The position numbers were made by a program, and so were the translations under genes. DNA of 38,758 nt from Bacteroides sp. (lineage in GTDB: Bacteria > Bacteroidota > Bacteroidia > Bacteroidales > Muribaculaceae). The notes beneath the pieces were generated by a model that searched no databases, was not told the DNA's origin, and worked only from the letters and a program-made list of their open reading frames with translations. Positions 7,089-14,663 of this stretch are shown piece after piece. How positions within the stretch are numbered: the stretch's first letter is position 1; each line of letters starts with the position of its first letter. The DNA lies in the NCBI GenBank assembly GCA_023663525.1, contig JAMPHF010000002.1, positions 927,248-966,005 of the forward strand, written 5' to 3'.

Positions 7089-9491
7089 ATGAAACTCAAA
7101 AGTTTAGTAGCTATAACAGCTATCATGGCTTCGCTTTGCTCATGTAGCAATGAAGACTTCGGCGACCTCCCCGGCGGCAAAAGACCGCAGGGCGAAATCA
7201 TAATCAAGGCAAAAATGCCCTCACCGGACGACTCCCGCGCCTCTGCCACCCAACAGGACGACAAATTCGTCTTCGCCTGGCAGGAGGGAGATTCGATCTC
7301 TGTTCTTAACAAGGTCGGTAATTCTGCTAAAAACAATGCATTTGTTCTTAGTCCCGGTACTGAGGGTACGACCGGTGAATTTACCGGTTCATTAACCGAT
7401 GAAGGACCCATCGTCTGCGCGATATATCCATACAATGCGAATCATAAACTTTATTATTCCGGTGGAAATCTGACAGGACGTGTGACCCTACCGGAAGGGT
7501 ATGGTTCCTATGAGGAGGACTATAACGGCAACACGAATGCTCCGATGTATGCTACACCTGTAGAAAATGGGGATGGCAGTTATGACATGTCCTTCAAACA
7601 TTTAGGTGCGGTCATACGTCTTGAACTTAAAAATGTCCCCCCTGAGGCTGCGCGCGTGAGGTTAAGTACGGATAAAAAAATAAACGGAAGCTTCAGCGTT
7701 TATTGTGACAGCATATCAGAGAGTCATTATATAGAAACACCGTTCTCATCTTACGGTGGTACGAGTATAAAGTTCAGACCGGCAGTTGATATACCCGAGG
7801 GTGAAGCGAATTCGAACGCTACAAGAGATATGACATTTTTCTTTCCGCTTCCCACAGGGGAATATGAATCTCTAAACTTTGATTTGACTGATAAAAATGG
7901 TAAGTGGTTGATTCATGAATATGTGTGGTCGTCAGATACGAGACCTTTCACCCTGTCACGGGCAGACGTCGCTATGTATCCTGTGATAACATTGGTGTGT
8001 ACATCTGAAGGATTATTGCAAATGGATGATGAGACATTGGCGTTTAATGAACTGATAAACCAAAATGATTCACTCAAGCTGGATCGCGATTATGTAGTCA
8101 AAGACATTAAAATCGCAAAGGACTTTACTCTTGATTGCAATGGACACAAGCTAAAGACTTCGGGTATTGTTATTGATTCCGGTAATGTTACAATCAAAGA
8201 TTCAGATACTAGAACTCCTTATGAGAAAAGAAATATTGAGCCAAATGGAGAAGTGAATGCATTGATACACGTATCAAAAAATGGAAATCTTAAACTTGAG
8301 AATCTGAGTATGTCAGTGGGAAATTCTTATGCTGAGGCTTTGGTAAATAATGATGGAGGGCGATTAGACATGAATTATTGTCGGCTTTATGGTGATGTCT
8401 TATTGACACTTTCTTCCAATAGTACTACTACGGTCACAGATTGTACGCTTGAAGTACGTCCTAACTCTAATTATGAAGCCGTGAATTGTTGTGACAGCTA
8501 TCTGGAATTTCGTGGCACCGGTCGAATCCCGGATAGGAATTTATTGGCTCCTGTAAGGGAGTTTATCATCAGTTGGGTGTTCGTGCAAGAAAAATCAACA
8601 GTAATATTCAAGGGAAGTAATAATGTTGTTTGTCAAAAATTAAGTGTTAATAGCTATAATTCGGAGTCAATTAATGTTGAGATACATGGAGGCACATTCT
8701 ACGAACCCGATGTCCTAAAATATGTCGTCGAAAAGGACGAAGATGGATATATGCCAACCGTATACATAAAGTTAAATGAAAACCACGCTATAAGTGAGCC
8801 TATACGTGTAGAAAGAGGTAATATATTTATGAATCTCGCAGGCTATACCATAACAAATACCACGGATAGCAATGTGAATCCGGCAACTGGTGAGATTGAC
8901 GGAAATAGCTATACTTGTGGACTGCTTGTGTCTAATGCAAATTTGACACTACGTGACAGTAGCAACGGAGAGGGTGGCATTTCGGTGAACTCGACATCCG
9001 GTGTTGACGGTATTCGTCGAGCTATATGGACCACTAATCAGGGTAGTCTGGTCATATATGATGGTCAATACTTCTCATCTCAGACCAATAAAAACAGTCG
9101 ATGTGATGTCGTATATACGGATAAATTAAGCGGGGCTATGATTATTGGTGGAAAATTTGAGACAGATTGCTATACGGGAGACGGTTCTAACGGAGAAACC
9201 ATTTATAGTGTACTCAATGATGATCAAAAGCTCGCATATATCTTCTCCATCACTGGGGGTGAGTATGTAAATTTTAATCCCTTGAAACCGGGATACGGCG
9301 AAGCAGCGGATGATTTAATGATTACGATGGGTAATTCTCACGAACTTAAGGTCTATGATGATAACGGCAACGATATCACCGTAGACTATAAGGATAAGAC
9401 CTATCATGAGGCGAATATGGCACTGAAAAAAGGCAATGAGAATGCAAGAATCACCTATAAAGTGGTTTTTAAGCCTTCGACATCAAACTGA
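7089..9491 (+). CDS. Fimbrillin-like surface lipoprotein with beta-helix-type C-terminal half
   Basis: Probable outer-membrane surface lipoprotein of 800 residues. The ATG at 7089 gives a clean lipoprotein signal: basic start, hydrophobic core, then lipobox L16-C17-S18-C19. An open frame reaches back to 7053, but those twelve extra residues would spoil the signal. The first 300 residues look like the fimbrillin / Mfa-like family: a polar linker, 'SRAS' followed by a segment with FAWQEGDSISV, then FTGSL and CAIYPYNA. From about residue 315 the chain has repeated short beta-strands with Asn/Gly turns (for example DCNGHKLKTSG), as in parallel beta-helix folds. No T9SS tail is seen. The gene is more AT-rich than its neighbours and uses AAT, TAT and AGT often, a hint of transfer. 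Probably co-transcribed with the peptide gene. Function (fimbrial subunit or adhesin) is inferred from family only. Confidence 0.75.
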   Translation: MKLKSLVAITAIMASLCSCSNEDFGDLPGGKRPQGEIIIKAKMPSPDDSRASATQQDDKFVFAWQEGDSISVLNKVGNSAKNNAFVLSPGTEGTTGEFTGSLTDEGPIVCAIYPYNANHKLYYSGGNLTGRVTLPEGYGSYEEDYNGNTNAPMYATPVENGDGSYDMSFKHLGAVIRLELKNVPPEAARVRLSTDKKINGSFSVYCDSISESHYIETPFSSYGGTSIKFRPAVDIPEGEANSNATRDMTFFFPLPTGEYESLNFDLTDKNGKWLIHEYVWSSDTRPFTLSRADVAMYPVITLVCTSEGLLQMDDETLAFNELINQNDSLKLDRDYVVKDIKIAKDFTLDCNGHKLKTSGIVIDSGNVTIKDSDTRTPYEKRNIEPNGEVNALIHVSKNGNLKLENLSMSVGNSYAEALVNNDGGRLDMNYCRLYGDVLLTLSSNSTTTVTDCTLEVRPNSNYEAVNCCDSYLEFRGTGRIPDRNLLAPVREFIISWVFVQEKSTVIFKGSNNVVCQKLSVNSYNSESINVEIHGGTFYEPDVLKYVVEKDEDGYMPTVYIKLNENHAISEPIRVERGNIFMNLAGYTITNTTDSNVNPATGEIDGNSYTCGLLVSNANLTLRDSSNGEGGISVNSTSGVDGIRRAIWTTNQGSLVIYDGQYFSSQTNKNSRCDVVYTDKLSGAMIIGGKFETDCYTGDGSNGETIYSVLNDDQKLAYIFSITGGEYVNFNPLKPGYGEAADDLMITMGNSHELKVYDDNGNDITVDYKDKTYHEANMALKKGNENARITYKVVFKPSTSN

Positions 9492-9520
9492 AAAATAACT
9501 ACATAGGCATTTCAGCCATA

Positions 9521-9625
9521 TAGGGACGCGCGGAAGCGCGTATGCCGTATGAAGTTGCGGATCACACCCGAATCACAATGAGTTTCGGTGACTTCATTCG
9601 GCATACGCGCTTCCGCGCATCCCTA
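9521..9625. repeat. Large imperfect palindrome (REP-like), 35-bp arms
   Basis: Arms 9521-9555 and 9591-9625 pair with two mismatches, around a 35-base loop. The arms begin TAGGGACGCGCGG and are very GC-rich at their outer ends. The element lies between two convergent genes, so it may act as a bidirectional terminator. Its length and symmetry also suit a repeated extragenic palindrome or miniature element present in many copies. Confidence 0.85.
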
Positions 9626-9704
9626 CAGCCTTAATTGACCGTCCCTACAGCCTTAATTGACCGTCCCTACAACCTTAATTGACCGTCCCTACACAATTGA
9701 CCGT
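9621..9704. repeat. 22-bp tandem repeat, three full copies and one short copy
   Basis: Units start at 9621, 9643, 9665 and 9687. The first two are identical, the third has one change, and the fourth lacks four bases. The shared unit opens CCCTACAGCC and ends AATTGACCGT. The first unit merges with the right arm of the palindrome. The array ends 17 bases before the stop codon of the S26 peptidase gene. Confidence 0.9.
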
Positions 9705-9721
9705 TCAGATAGCCTTGATAT

Positions 9722-10198
9722 TCATCGCGTTTCGGATTGCGATTTTGACGTAGACAGGTGTCTCCATAGGTTGATTAACCGCAGGGTGGGGTAGCGGAGC
9801 AGTAGCCATGCTTGGGAGGTCAGTTTCCATCGGATTGAATTGACTGACAGTGGTGTCCCGGCTGTCCTGCGGATGATGTGGGTCACTTTAGCCATGACAT
9901 CACTCTCGTTGCAATATTCACCGTCGCCGAGCAGACCGTCGCCATGCATGTGAAGGCGTTTACCTTTACGTCCCGTCATGCGGTGGAGGAGATACTGACC
10001 GTTGCAGCAGAACAGGGCGACATCCCCCCGGCGCAGACACTCGCCCTCAATTGCCGCGAGGCGCACAGCGTCACGTCCCTCGCGCAGAAGCGGACGCATC
10101 GACACTCCACGCATGGGTATCGTGACCGACTCGCCGGAGCGGAGGAGCCGCACGACTTCCGTGAAAAAAATATTGTTGGGAATCTCTTTGCGGCTCAT
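9722..10198 (-). CDS. S24/S26-type serine peptidase (signal-peptidase-like)
   Basis: A 158-residue protease of the LexA/signal-peptidase fold. The catalytic Ser33 lies in IPMRGVSMRPLL. The partner base appears to be His72 in YLLHRMTG, the position where bacterial signal peptidase I has Lys, so this is the Ser-His form known from archaeal and ER signal peptidases. A conserved HGDG follows. There is no N-terminal membrane anchor, unlike housekeeping signal peptidase. The open frame extends upstream to 10285, but the ATG at 10198 forms a 4-base ATGA overlap with the preceding kinase-like gene and is clearly the start. Last gene of the five-gene operon. It may cleave a leader peptide or act on a protein specific to this system; that is inference. 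Confidence 0.8.
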   Translation of the reverse strand: MSRKEIPNNIFFTEVVRLLRSGESVTIPMRGVSMRPLLREGRDAVRLAAIEGECLRRGDVALFCCNGQYLLHRMTGRKGKRLHMHGDGLLGDGEYCNESDVMAKVTHIIRRTAGTPLSVNSIRWKLTSQAWLLLRYPTLRLINLWRHLSTSKSQSETR

Positions 10199-11085
10199 CG
10201 TAGGGAGTGGCTGAGGGACAGATCGGTCAGAAACGAATGGGAAATGATGGCTGCATCTGCATCGGGGAGACATCTCATGGCGCATACGGGGACGCGGGAG
10301 ATCAGCTCGCCCTCAATCCTTGCGACTGCATCTCCCAGCCCACCGTCATAGCTGAACGCCGGAGGCAGCGAGGGGTGAAGTGCCGCGTAGGCACCGGCAA
10401 CTCCAAGGCGTTTAATCTCATTGACTTTAGCTTGACTCAGCCGCGTGAAAGCTGCCGCCGGGAACTTGTCGGCACGATAGCATGGAGTCTTGCCGCTCCA
10501 GGGAGAGCCGTAGACCATGATTCCACTGTCCGTGCAGCCCACCACGGGACTATCATCGTTGAGGAGCTTCGCTTCGGCTATATTTTCAGTCCACAGACGG
10601 GTATGGGTGCTCTTGCCGGTGCCGCTCTCTCCAAGAAACAGATATGCCATCCCGTCACATTCGATGACCGATGAGTGAATGGGTACTCTGCCGTGACGTA
10701 AAGCCCTGATTCCGTATGCAATCCATAGAGTATATTTCAAAAGCCGTCTCGACAAGGTTCCCGCCATGCTGACGAGCTGCCGGTCGGGGTGGCATCGCAT
10801 TGAGAGCGATTCTCCGTTGCATACAGTCCGCAGGATGAATGAACGGTCTGCATCTCGGTAGAAGAATATCTCGGCATCATCAGCAACCGTGTGATACAGC
10901 AGCGCGGCAGAGGCGAAGACGGCCGTATCTTCATAATCGCCTGTGAATGACAGCTCAAGCAGCAGAGGACATTCTTCCGTCGATGAGACAGCAAATGGGC
11001 TGAATTCTGTCATTGAGGCAATAGCCGCAGCGATGCGGCCCTTGCCGCTGTCAATAACTAAATCTCCGATTTTATAGAAGCTCAT
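10195..11085 (-). CDS. HPr kinase-like protein (HprK-related kinase family)
   Basis: A 296-residue P-loop protein. The nucleotide-binding loop GESGTGKST spans residues 152-160 (Lys158) and is followed by HTRLW, the pattern of HPr serine kinase and its relatives. The first 120 residues are not HPr-kinase-like and may bind a peptide or partner. Relatives are often labelled 'phosphoenolpyruvate carboxykinase' or 'HprK-related kinase' and sit beside PqqD-like and nucleotidyltransferase genes. In the paeninodin lasso-peptide cluster such a kinase phosphorylates the precursor. The substrate here is unknown. It begins 21 bases after the ABC gene and overlaps the peptidase gene by four bases. The true metabolic regulator HprK would be longer and near HPr genes, which are absent. 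Confidence 0.8.
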   Translation of the reverse strand: MSFYKIGDLVIDSGKGRIAAAIASMTEFSPFAVSSTEECPLLLELSFTGDYEDTAVFASAALLYHTVADDAEIFFYRDADRSFILRTVCNGESLSMRCHPDRQLVSMAGTLSRRLLKYTLWIAYGIRALRHGRVPIHSSVIECDGMAYLFLGESGTGKSTHTRLWTENIAEAKLLNDDSPVVGCTDSGIMVYGSPWSGKTPCYRADKFPAAAFTRLSQAKVNEIKRLGVAGAYAALHPSLPPAFSYDGGLGDAVARIEGELISRVPVCAMRCLPDADAAIISHSFLTDLSLSHSLR

Positions 11086-11106
11086 GGTGTTTAGGCTGAT
11101 AATGAT

Positions 11107-12783
11107 TCATTTGGTATGGTCTAATGTGTAGATACGCCCGCATGGGGCAAGCGATGTCTCCCGATGGGCTATGGACAGGACAGTCAGCCCGCGTGCATGT
11201 CGGGCTTCTTCAATGGTGGATAGTATCCCGCACTCGGTCTCATGGTCGAGAGCCGAGGTGGCTTCATCGAGGAGGAGCACGGAGATGTCGCGGTACAAGG
11301 CTCTTGCAAGTCCCAGCCGCTGCCGCTCTCCGCCCGAGAGTGTCAGTCCCCTCTCGCCAAGCGTGGTGTCAATGCCGTCGGGCAGTTTGGAGAGCCAGTC
11401 GTCTAACCGGACCTCCTTCAGAACGGTGATAATCCTGTCGCGGTCGGGAGACTCATTGCCCGGGGCGATGTTGGCTGCCACCGTGTTGTTGAACACATAC
11501 ACCTCCTGCGGGACATAGCCGACTGTCTGCAGCCACTTGTCGCGGTTCGTGTCGGTGAGCACCGTTCCATCAATGGCAATGTCGCCGTGGTCGGGTTTGA
11601 TTAGACCGAGTATTATGTTGAACAAGGTGGATTTTCCTATTCCGCTCTCGCCCCGGAATCCCACGTATTCCCCTTTTCGTATCGTGCAGGAGAAATGGTC
11701 GATGACTGATGGTGTGTCCTTGTCGTAGGCAAAAGATATGTCGCGGAGAGTCAGACTGCGGGTGAGATTGAGAGGAGCCGTGTCTTCTGGACTGTCAATT
11801 CCGGCATTCTCATGCTGGACGGACGGTTTGCGATGGTCGGCAGTAGCCTGAGTGAGAATGTCGAGACACCCCGATGAATTTTTGACCTGAAACCAGCCCC
11901 ATATAAGTCCGCGAATTGCAGGAATGATGCGGAATGCCGCCACCGCAAATAATCCGAGTGCCATTTTCGTGCCATCGTCAGTCCCGGTGAAGGCCATGAG
12001 CGCGAGGCTGATTGCTACGGCTGTCTCGCAGAGTGGAAGGGTGATTCCGTTGTAAAATTCCATGTTGAGGCGGCTTTCGGCTATCAGGTCAAGACTTGAT
12101 TTGAAATTCCGGTCGAATGAATTGAACGACCCTGTCACCATTATGTCGGAGAATCCTCCGAATGTGTCGTTTATAACGCGGGTCTGGTTTCTGCGCCCTT
12201 CAAGCTCCCGGTCGCCTTCGCGGCGCGCATGTCCATTGATGAAGATTCGATAGACCATCACAAGCGTGAGGAGCGGCAGTCCGAGTATTAAGCCTGAGAC
12301 CGGAGCCATGACTATGACTATGGCAAGGATGAGGGTCAGCAGCACAAGGTCGCCGGTCATTTTCATGAGAGTGCCGAGGATGTTTTGGCAGAACAGATGG
12401 CACACCCATGTGATCTCGTATCCGATACGGCCTGTGCCGTGGTTGCGTATGTAGACCAGTCCCCGTGAGAAGCTGTCACGGTAGATTGTGGCACTCAGAC
12501 GGTTGAACAGCCCGGAGAGATAGCGTGAACGGTAGCGTTGCAGCCATATCCCCGTGAGGCTCTTTGCGAGGATGCACGCGATGGCAATTCCACCGAATAT
12601 GACAGCCGCAGTCCGATTATCGCCGTCTGAGAGGAGATAGTAGAGCAATGGCAGCAGGGATGCAATGCCGAAGAAATCAAGCAGGGAGTTGCAGATAACT
12701 GCAAGCATGGAATATTTCCAGCGTCGTTTCTCGGAGTCGGTCAATATTCCGGATATGTCATGTAGGAGCCTGCGAAATTTCAT
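11107..12783 (-). CDS. ABC exporter, fused membrane and ATPase domains
   Basis: A 558-residue half-transporter that would work as a homodimer in the inner membrane. Residues 1 to about 320 hold the membrane domain, with hydrophobic segments near 25-45, 60-75, 140-180 and 240-290. The ATPase domain follows, with Walker A GESGIGKST (Lys384), the signature LSGGERQRLGLARAL and Walker B VLLLDEATSAL. There is no N-terminal C39 leader-peptidase domain, so leader cleavage, if any, would fall to another enzyme such as the S26-type peptidase downstream. Its start overlaps the stop of the nucleotidyltransferase gene by four bases (ATGA). Likely exports the product of this operon. Confidence 0.9.
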   Translation of the reverse strand: MKFRRLLHDISGILTDSEKRRWKYSMLAVICNSLLDFFGIASLLPLLYYLLSDGDNRTAAVIFGGIAIACILAKSLTGIWLQRYRSRYLSGLFNRLSATIYRDSFSRGLVYIRNHGTGRIGYEITWVCHLFCQNILGTLMKMTGDLVLLTLILAIVIVMAPVSGLILGLPLLTLVMVYRIFINGHARREGDRELEGRRNQTRVINDTFGGFSDIMVTGSFNSFDRNFKSSLDLIAESRLNMEFYNGITLPLCETAVAISLALMAFTGTDDGTKMALGLFAVAAFRIIPAIRGLIWGWFQVKNSSGCLDILTQATADHRKPSVQHENAGIDSPEDTAPLNLTRSLTLRDISFAYDKDTPSVIDHFSCTIRKGEYVGFRGESGIGKSTLFNIILGLIKPDHGDIAIDGTVLTDTNRDKWLQTVGYVPQEVYVFNNTVAANIAPGNESPDRDRIITVLKEVRLDDWLSKLPDGIDTTLGERGLTLSGGERQRLGLARALYRDISVLLLDEATSALDHETECGILSTIEEARHARGLTVLSIAHRETSLAPCGRIYTLDHTK

Positions 12784-13928
12784 TCCTTGGTTGACTTCGT
12801 GAAAATTTTTTTAGCGCGCCTTTTGAGTATAGCGAAAAGTTTGGCGAAATAGGAACCTTCTCCCGGAAAAACCCTGGATGTCAGCGGATGGCGGCGAGTA
12901 AACCGGATGAGGAGATTGATGTCCTTGATAAACCTTTTATGATGAGGGTTATGATATTCGTATCTGCCGGGATTCAAGATGGCATGTAGCATCAGGGAGG
13001 TCAGCTCAGGATTGTCATCGGCTGCGATGTGTGAACCCAGCAGGAGGTTGGATATTGCGCTCAGGGAAGCGGCTCCCTGTGTGAGAGTTTCTGAGTATCC
13101 CTTTCCCGGCAGGTCATCACCATACGCCCGGCAGATCATCGCCCAGTCGGCAATGTGGCGGAGCCTCAGACCGGATCCCGTGTGTTGCATGGCATGATAG
13201 GGGACGAAGATTTTTGAAAATTCCGGTGATACGATGTGGATTTGCTCGCCGGTGGGGAGTGTTGCTGTCTGAGGAGCGATGTGTTTATGTAAAATTCTTT
13301 CAACGGGAGGAGCAGATTTTGCAAAATTCGTGCTTAGGAAAAATCTGTGGCACTCCACGTCGATTCCCTTGAAGTGAAAGCTGCTGTGTTTGGAGTAGGA
13401 TGTGTCGATGTCGATCCCTGCGGCGAGGGCGAGCGATTCGCCCTGTGTGCTTGTGGTGATGAGATCTTGCGATTCAGGATTCTCCCCCTCTCTTAACAGA
13501 TAGAAATCATAGTCGCCACATTCGCGAAGTTCCGGGCGCGGGTAGAGAAGCGAGAGAGCCAGACCTTTCATGTGGACGGGGATAAAACCGGCTTTGGCAA
13601 AGAAATTCTCAAATTCAGGCGCAGTCCGGCAGAAGTAGCGATATTTGCGGATGGCAGTGTCGGTTGACATTCCCCATGACAGTTTTAGTTTATAGGGAAT
13701 GTGGATTTCTGGGGCCAGTGGCATTAGTGCTTCAAAGGCAAGAGCCGCGAACCCTTGCCGCGCGGCAAAACGGTGTAGTTCCTCCCAGTCACTTTCAGTG
13801 AACCGGCGTAGTATGTTTGTATCAGGCTTTGAATGATGGTCATCGGGGTAAATTGCATGGCGTAGGATACCGATGGCAGCCTGTTGGGGGAGAGTCAGTC
13901 TCCGTAGTTGTTCAATCGGAGATAGCAT
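12780..13928 (-). CDS. Nucleotidyltransferase-like protein (NTP_transf_5 family)
   Basis: A 382-residue protein of the uncharacterised nucleotidyltransferase family found beside PqqD-like and HPr-kinase-like genes. The landmark is HMKGLALSLLYPRPELRECGDYDFYLL, where the Gly-Asp-Tyr-Asp segment provides the paired metal-binding acids of the fold; a later ECHRF holds another acid. The second half has a helical region with HAMQH. The reaction and substrate of this family are not known to me; members have been proposed to transfer nucleotides onto peptides or proteins. Its start overlaps the end of the PqqD-like gene by 17 bases, and its stop overlaps the ABC start, so translation is coupled in both directions. 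Confidence 0.75.
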   Translation of the reverse strand: MLSPIEQLRRLTLPQQAAIGILRHAIYPDDHHSKPDTNILRRFTESDWEELHRFAARQGFAALAFEALMPLAPEIHIPYKLKLSWGMSTDTAIRKYRYFCRTAPEFENFFAKAGFIPVHMKGLALSLLYPRPELRECGDYDFYLLREGENPESQDLITTSTQGESLALAAGIDIDTSYSKHSSFHFKGIDVECHRFFLSTNFAKSAPPVERILHKHIAPQTATLPTGEQIHIVSPEFSKIFVPYHAMQHTGSGLRLRHIADWAMICRAYGDDLPGKGYSETLTQGAASLSAISNLLLGSHIAADDNPELTSLMLHAILNPGRYEYHNPHHKRFIKDINLLIRFTRRHPLTSRVFPGEGSYFAKLFAILKRRAKKIFTKSTKE

Positions 13929-14181
13929 TGTGTTGTCTCAGCGTGTTTAGCCACTTTGTCACGTCACGGCTTGCCGTGGCGGTGTCGATGTCATATTCGT
14001 CAATGATGGTATTGACCAAATCGTCAATGGTAAATTCGTGGTTGTGAAATTTCTGATAAAGGAGTGCGCCGGATGGATTGAGTGCGATAACACTTGTCAT
14101 GTCTATCCCTTCATGTCCTTGCCTGACCAAAAGCGACTCGCCGGCAATCTCTCGCAGGATATAGTTGGAATTAAAGTGCAT
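13912..14181 (-). CDS. PqqD-family peptide recognition/chaperone protein
   Basis: A small 89-residue winged-helix protein of the PqqD family (RiPP recognition element). It shows an N-terminal beta-hairpin (YILREIAGESLLV), then the characteristic VIALNPSGALLYQKF and a C-terminal helical half with TIDDLVNTIIDEYDID and a final helix (DVTKWLNTLRQHNAI). Proteins of this fold bind leader peptides by strand addition and deliver them to modifying enzymes. First gene of the operon. Only 14 bases of native sequence separate its ATG from the target duplication of the inserted MITE, so the original promoter has been displaced. Confidence 0.85.
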   Translation of the reverse strand: MHFNSNYILREIAGESLLVRQGHEGIDMTSVIALNPSGALLYQKFHNHEFTIDDLVNTIIDEYDIDTATASRDVTKWLNTLRQHNAISD

Positions 14182-14195
14182 TAAGTTCTATTGAT

Positions 14196-14549
14196 TTAGA
14201 GTGTGTCTCATAACAAAAGTTAAAACGAGGGCGACGCAATCTTTGAGGGATTTTCTCTTAACTCTGAGGGAGTGTGGCTCATGCCACTCGACCGAAGAGT
14301 TGAGAGAAAAGCACCAAAGAGTGTGTCGTGCTGCCTTATCATTTGTTAATTAACACTATTTCGTTTTTATAGATTATATTCAATTTGTTAGATGTGTCCT
14401 TGAAAAGTTACCTTAGCCTCCCGTCTTTTGGGTGTATTTTCCACTTTGTCTCAGTCGTGTACATGAAGTACACTCCTTCAACTGCAGTGGAAAATCCCCT
14501 CCAAAATCCGGGACCCTCGATTTAACTTCTGTTATGAGACACACTCTTA
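14196..14549. mobile_element. Miniature inverted-repeat element (MITE), 348 bp, TTA target duplication
   Basis: The element runs from 14199 to 14546. Its ends are 33-bp terminal inverted repeats (14199-14231 and 14514-14546) with two mismatches, beginning GAGTGTGTCTCAT. TTA at 14196-14198 and 14547-14549 is a 3-bp target duplication, as made by several IS5-group transposases. No transposase is encoded. Inside are two hairpins: 14251-14265 with 14296-14310 (one mismatch, with a further inner stem), and 14436-14445 with 14486-14495 around an inner GTGTAC/GTACAC stem. A minus-strand open stretch ending at 14408 may be a coding remnant. A related full-length insertion sequence elsewhere in the genome would have moved it. 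Confidence 0.88.
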
Positions 14550-14569
14550 GAGAGTAAGCGATTGAGAGG

Positions 14570-14608
14570 AATGACACGCGGCATTCCCCCGCAATGCCGC
14601 GTGTCATT
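14570..14608. terminator. Strong hairpin downstream of araD
   Basis: A perfect 15-bp stem (14570-14584 with 14594-14608) around a 9-base loop. The only T-run (14612-14617) follows it on the plus strand, although the neighbouring gene araD is on the minus strand. It may work in both directions or shield araD from transcription coming out of the MITE. Confidence 0.55.
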
Positions 14609-14663
14609 GGATTTTTTGATTGTGGGTATGAGCCTGAGATATGCAGGCTCAGCGGGGGAGTGA

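Noticed and set aside
9621..9704. Possible short CRISPR array.
   Set aside because: The 22-bp units are directly adjacent with no unique spacers, and there are no cas genes.
10195..11085. Housekeeping HPr kinase/phosphorylase or PEP carboxykinase.
   Set aside because: The P-loop fits the HprK fold, but the N-terminal half differs, no HPr gene is near, and the neighbours are PqqD-like and nucleotidyltransferase-like genes.
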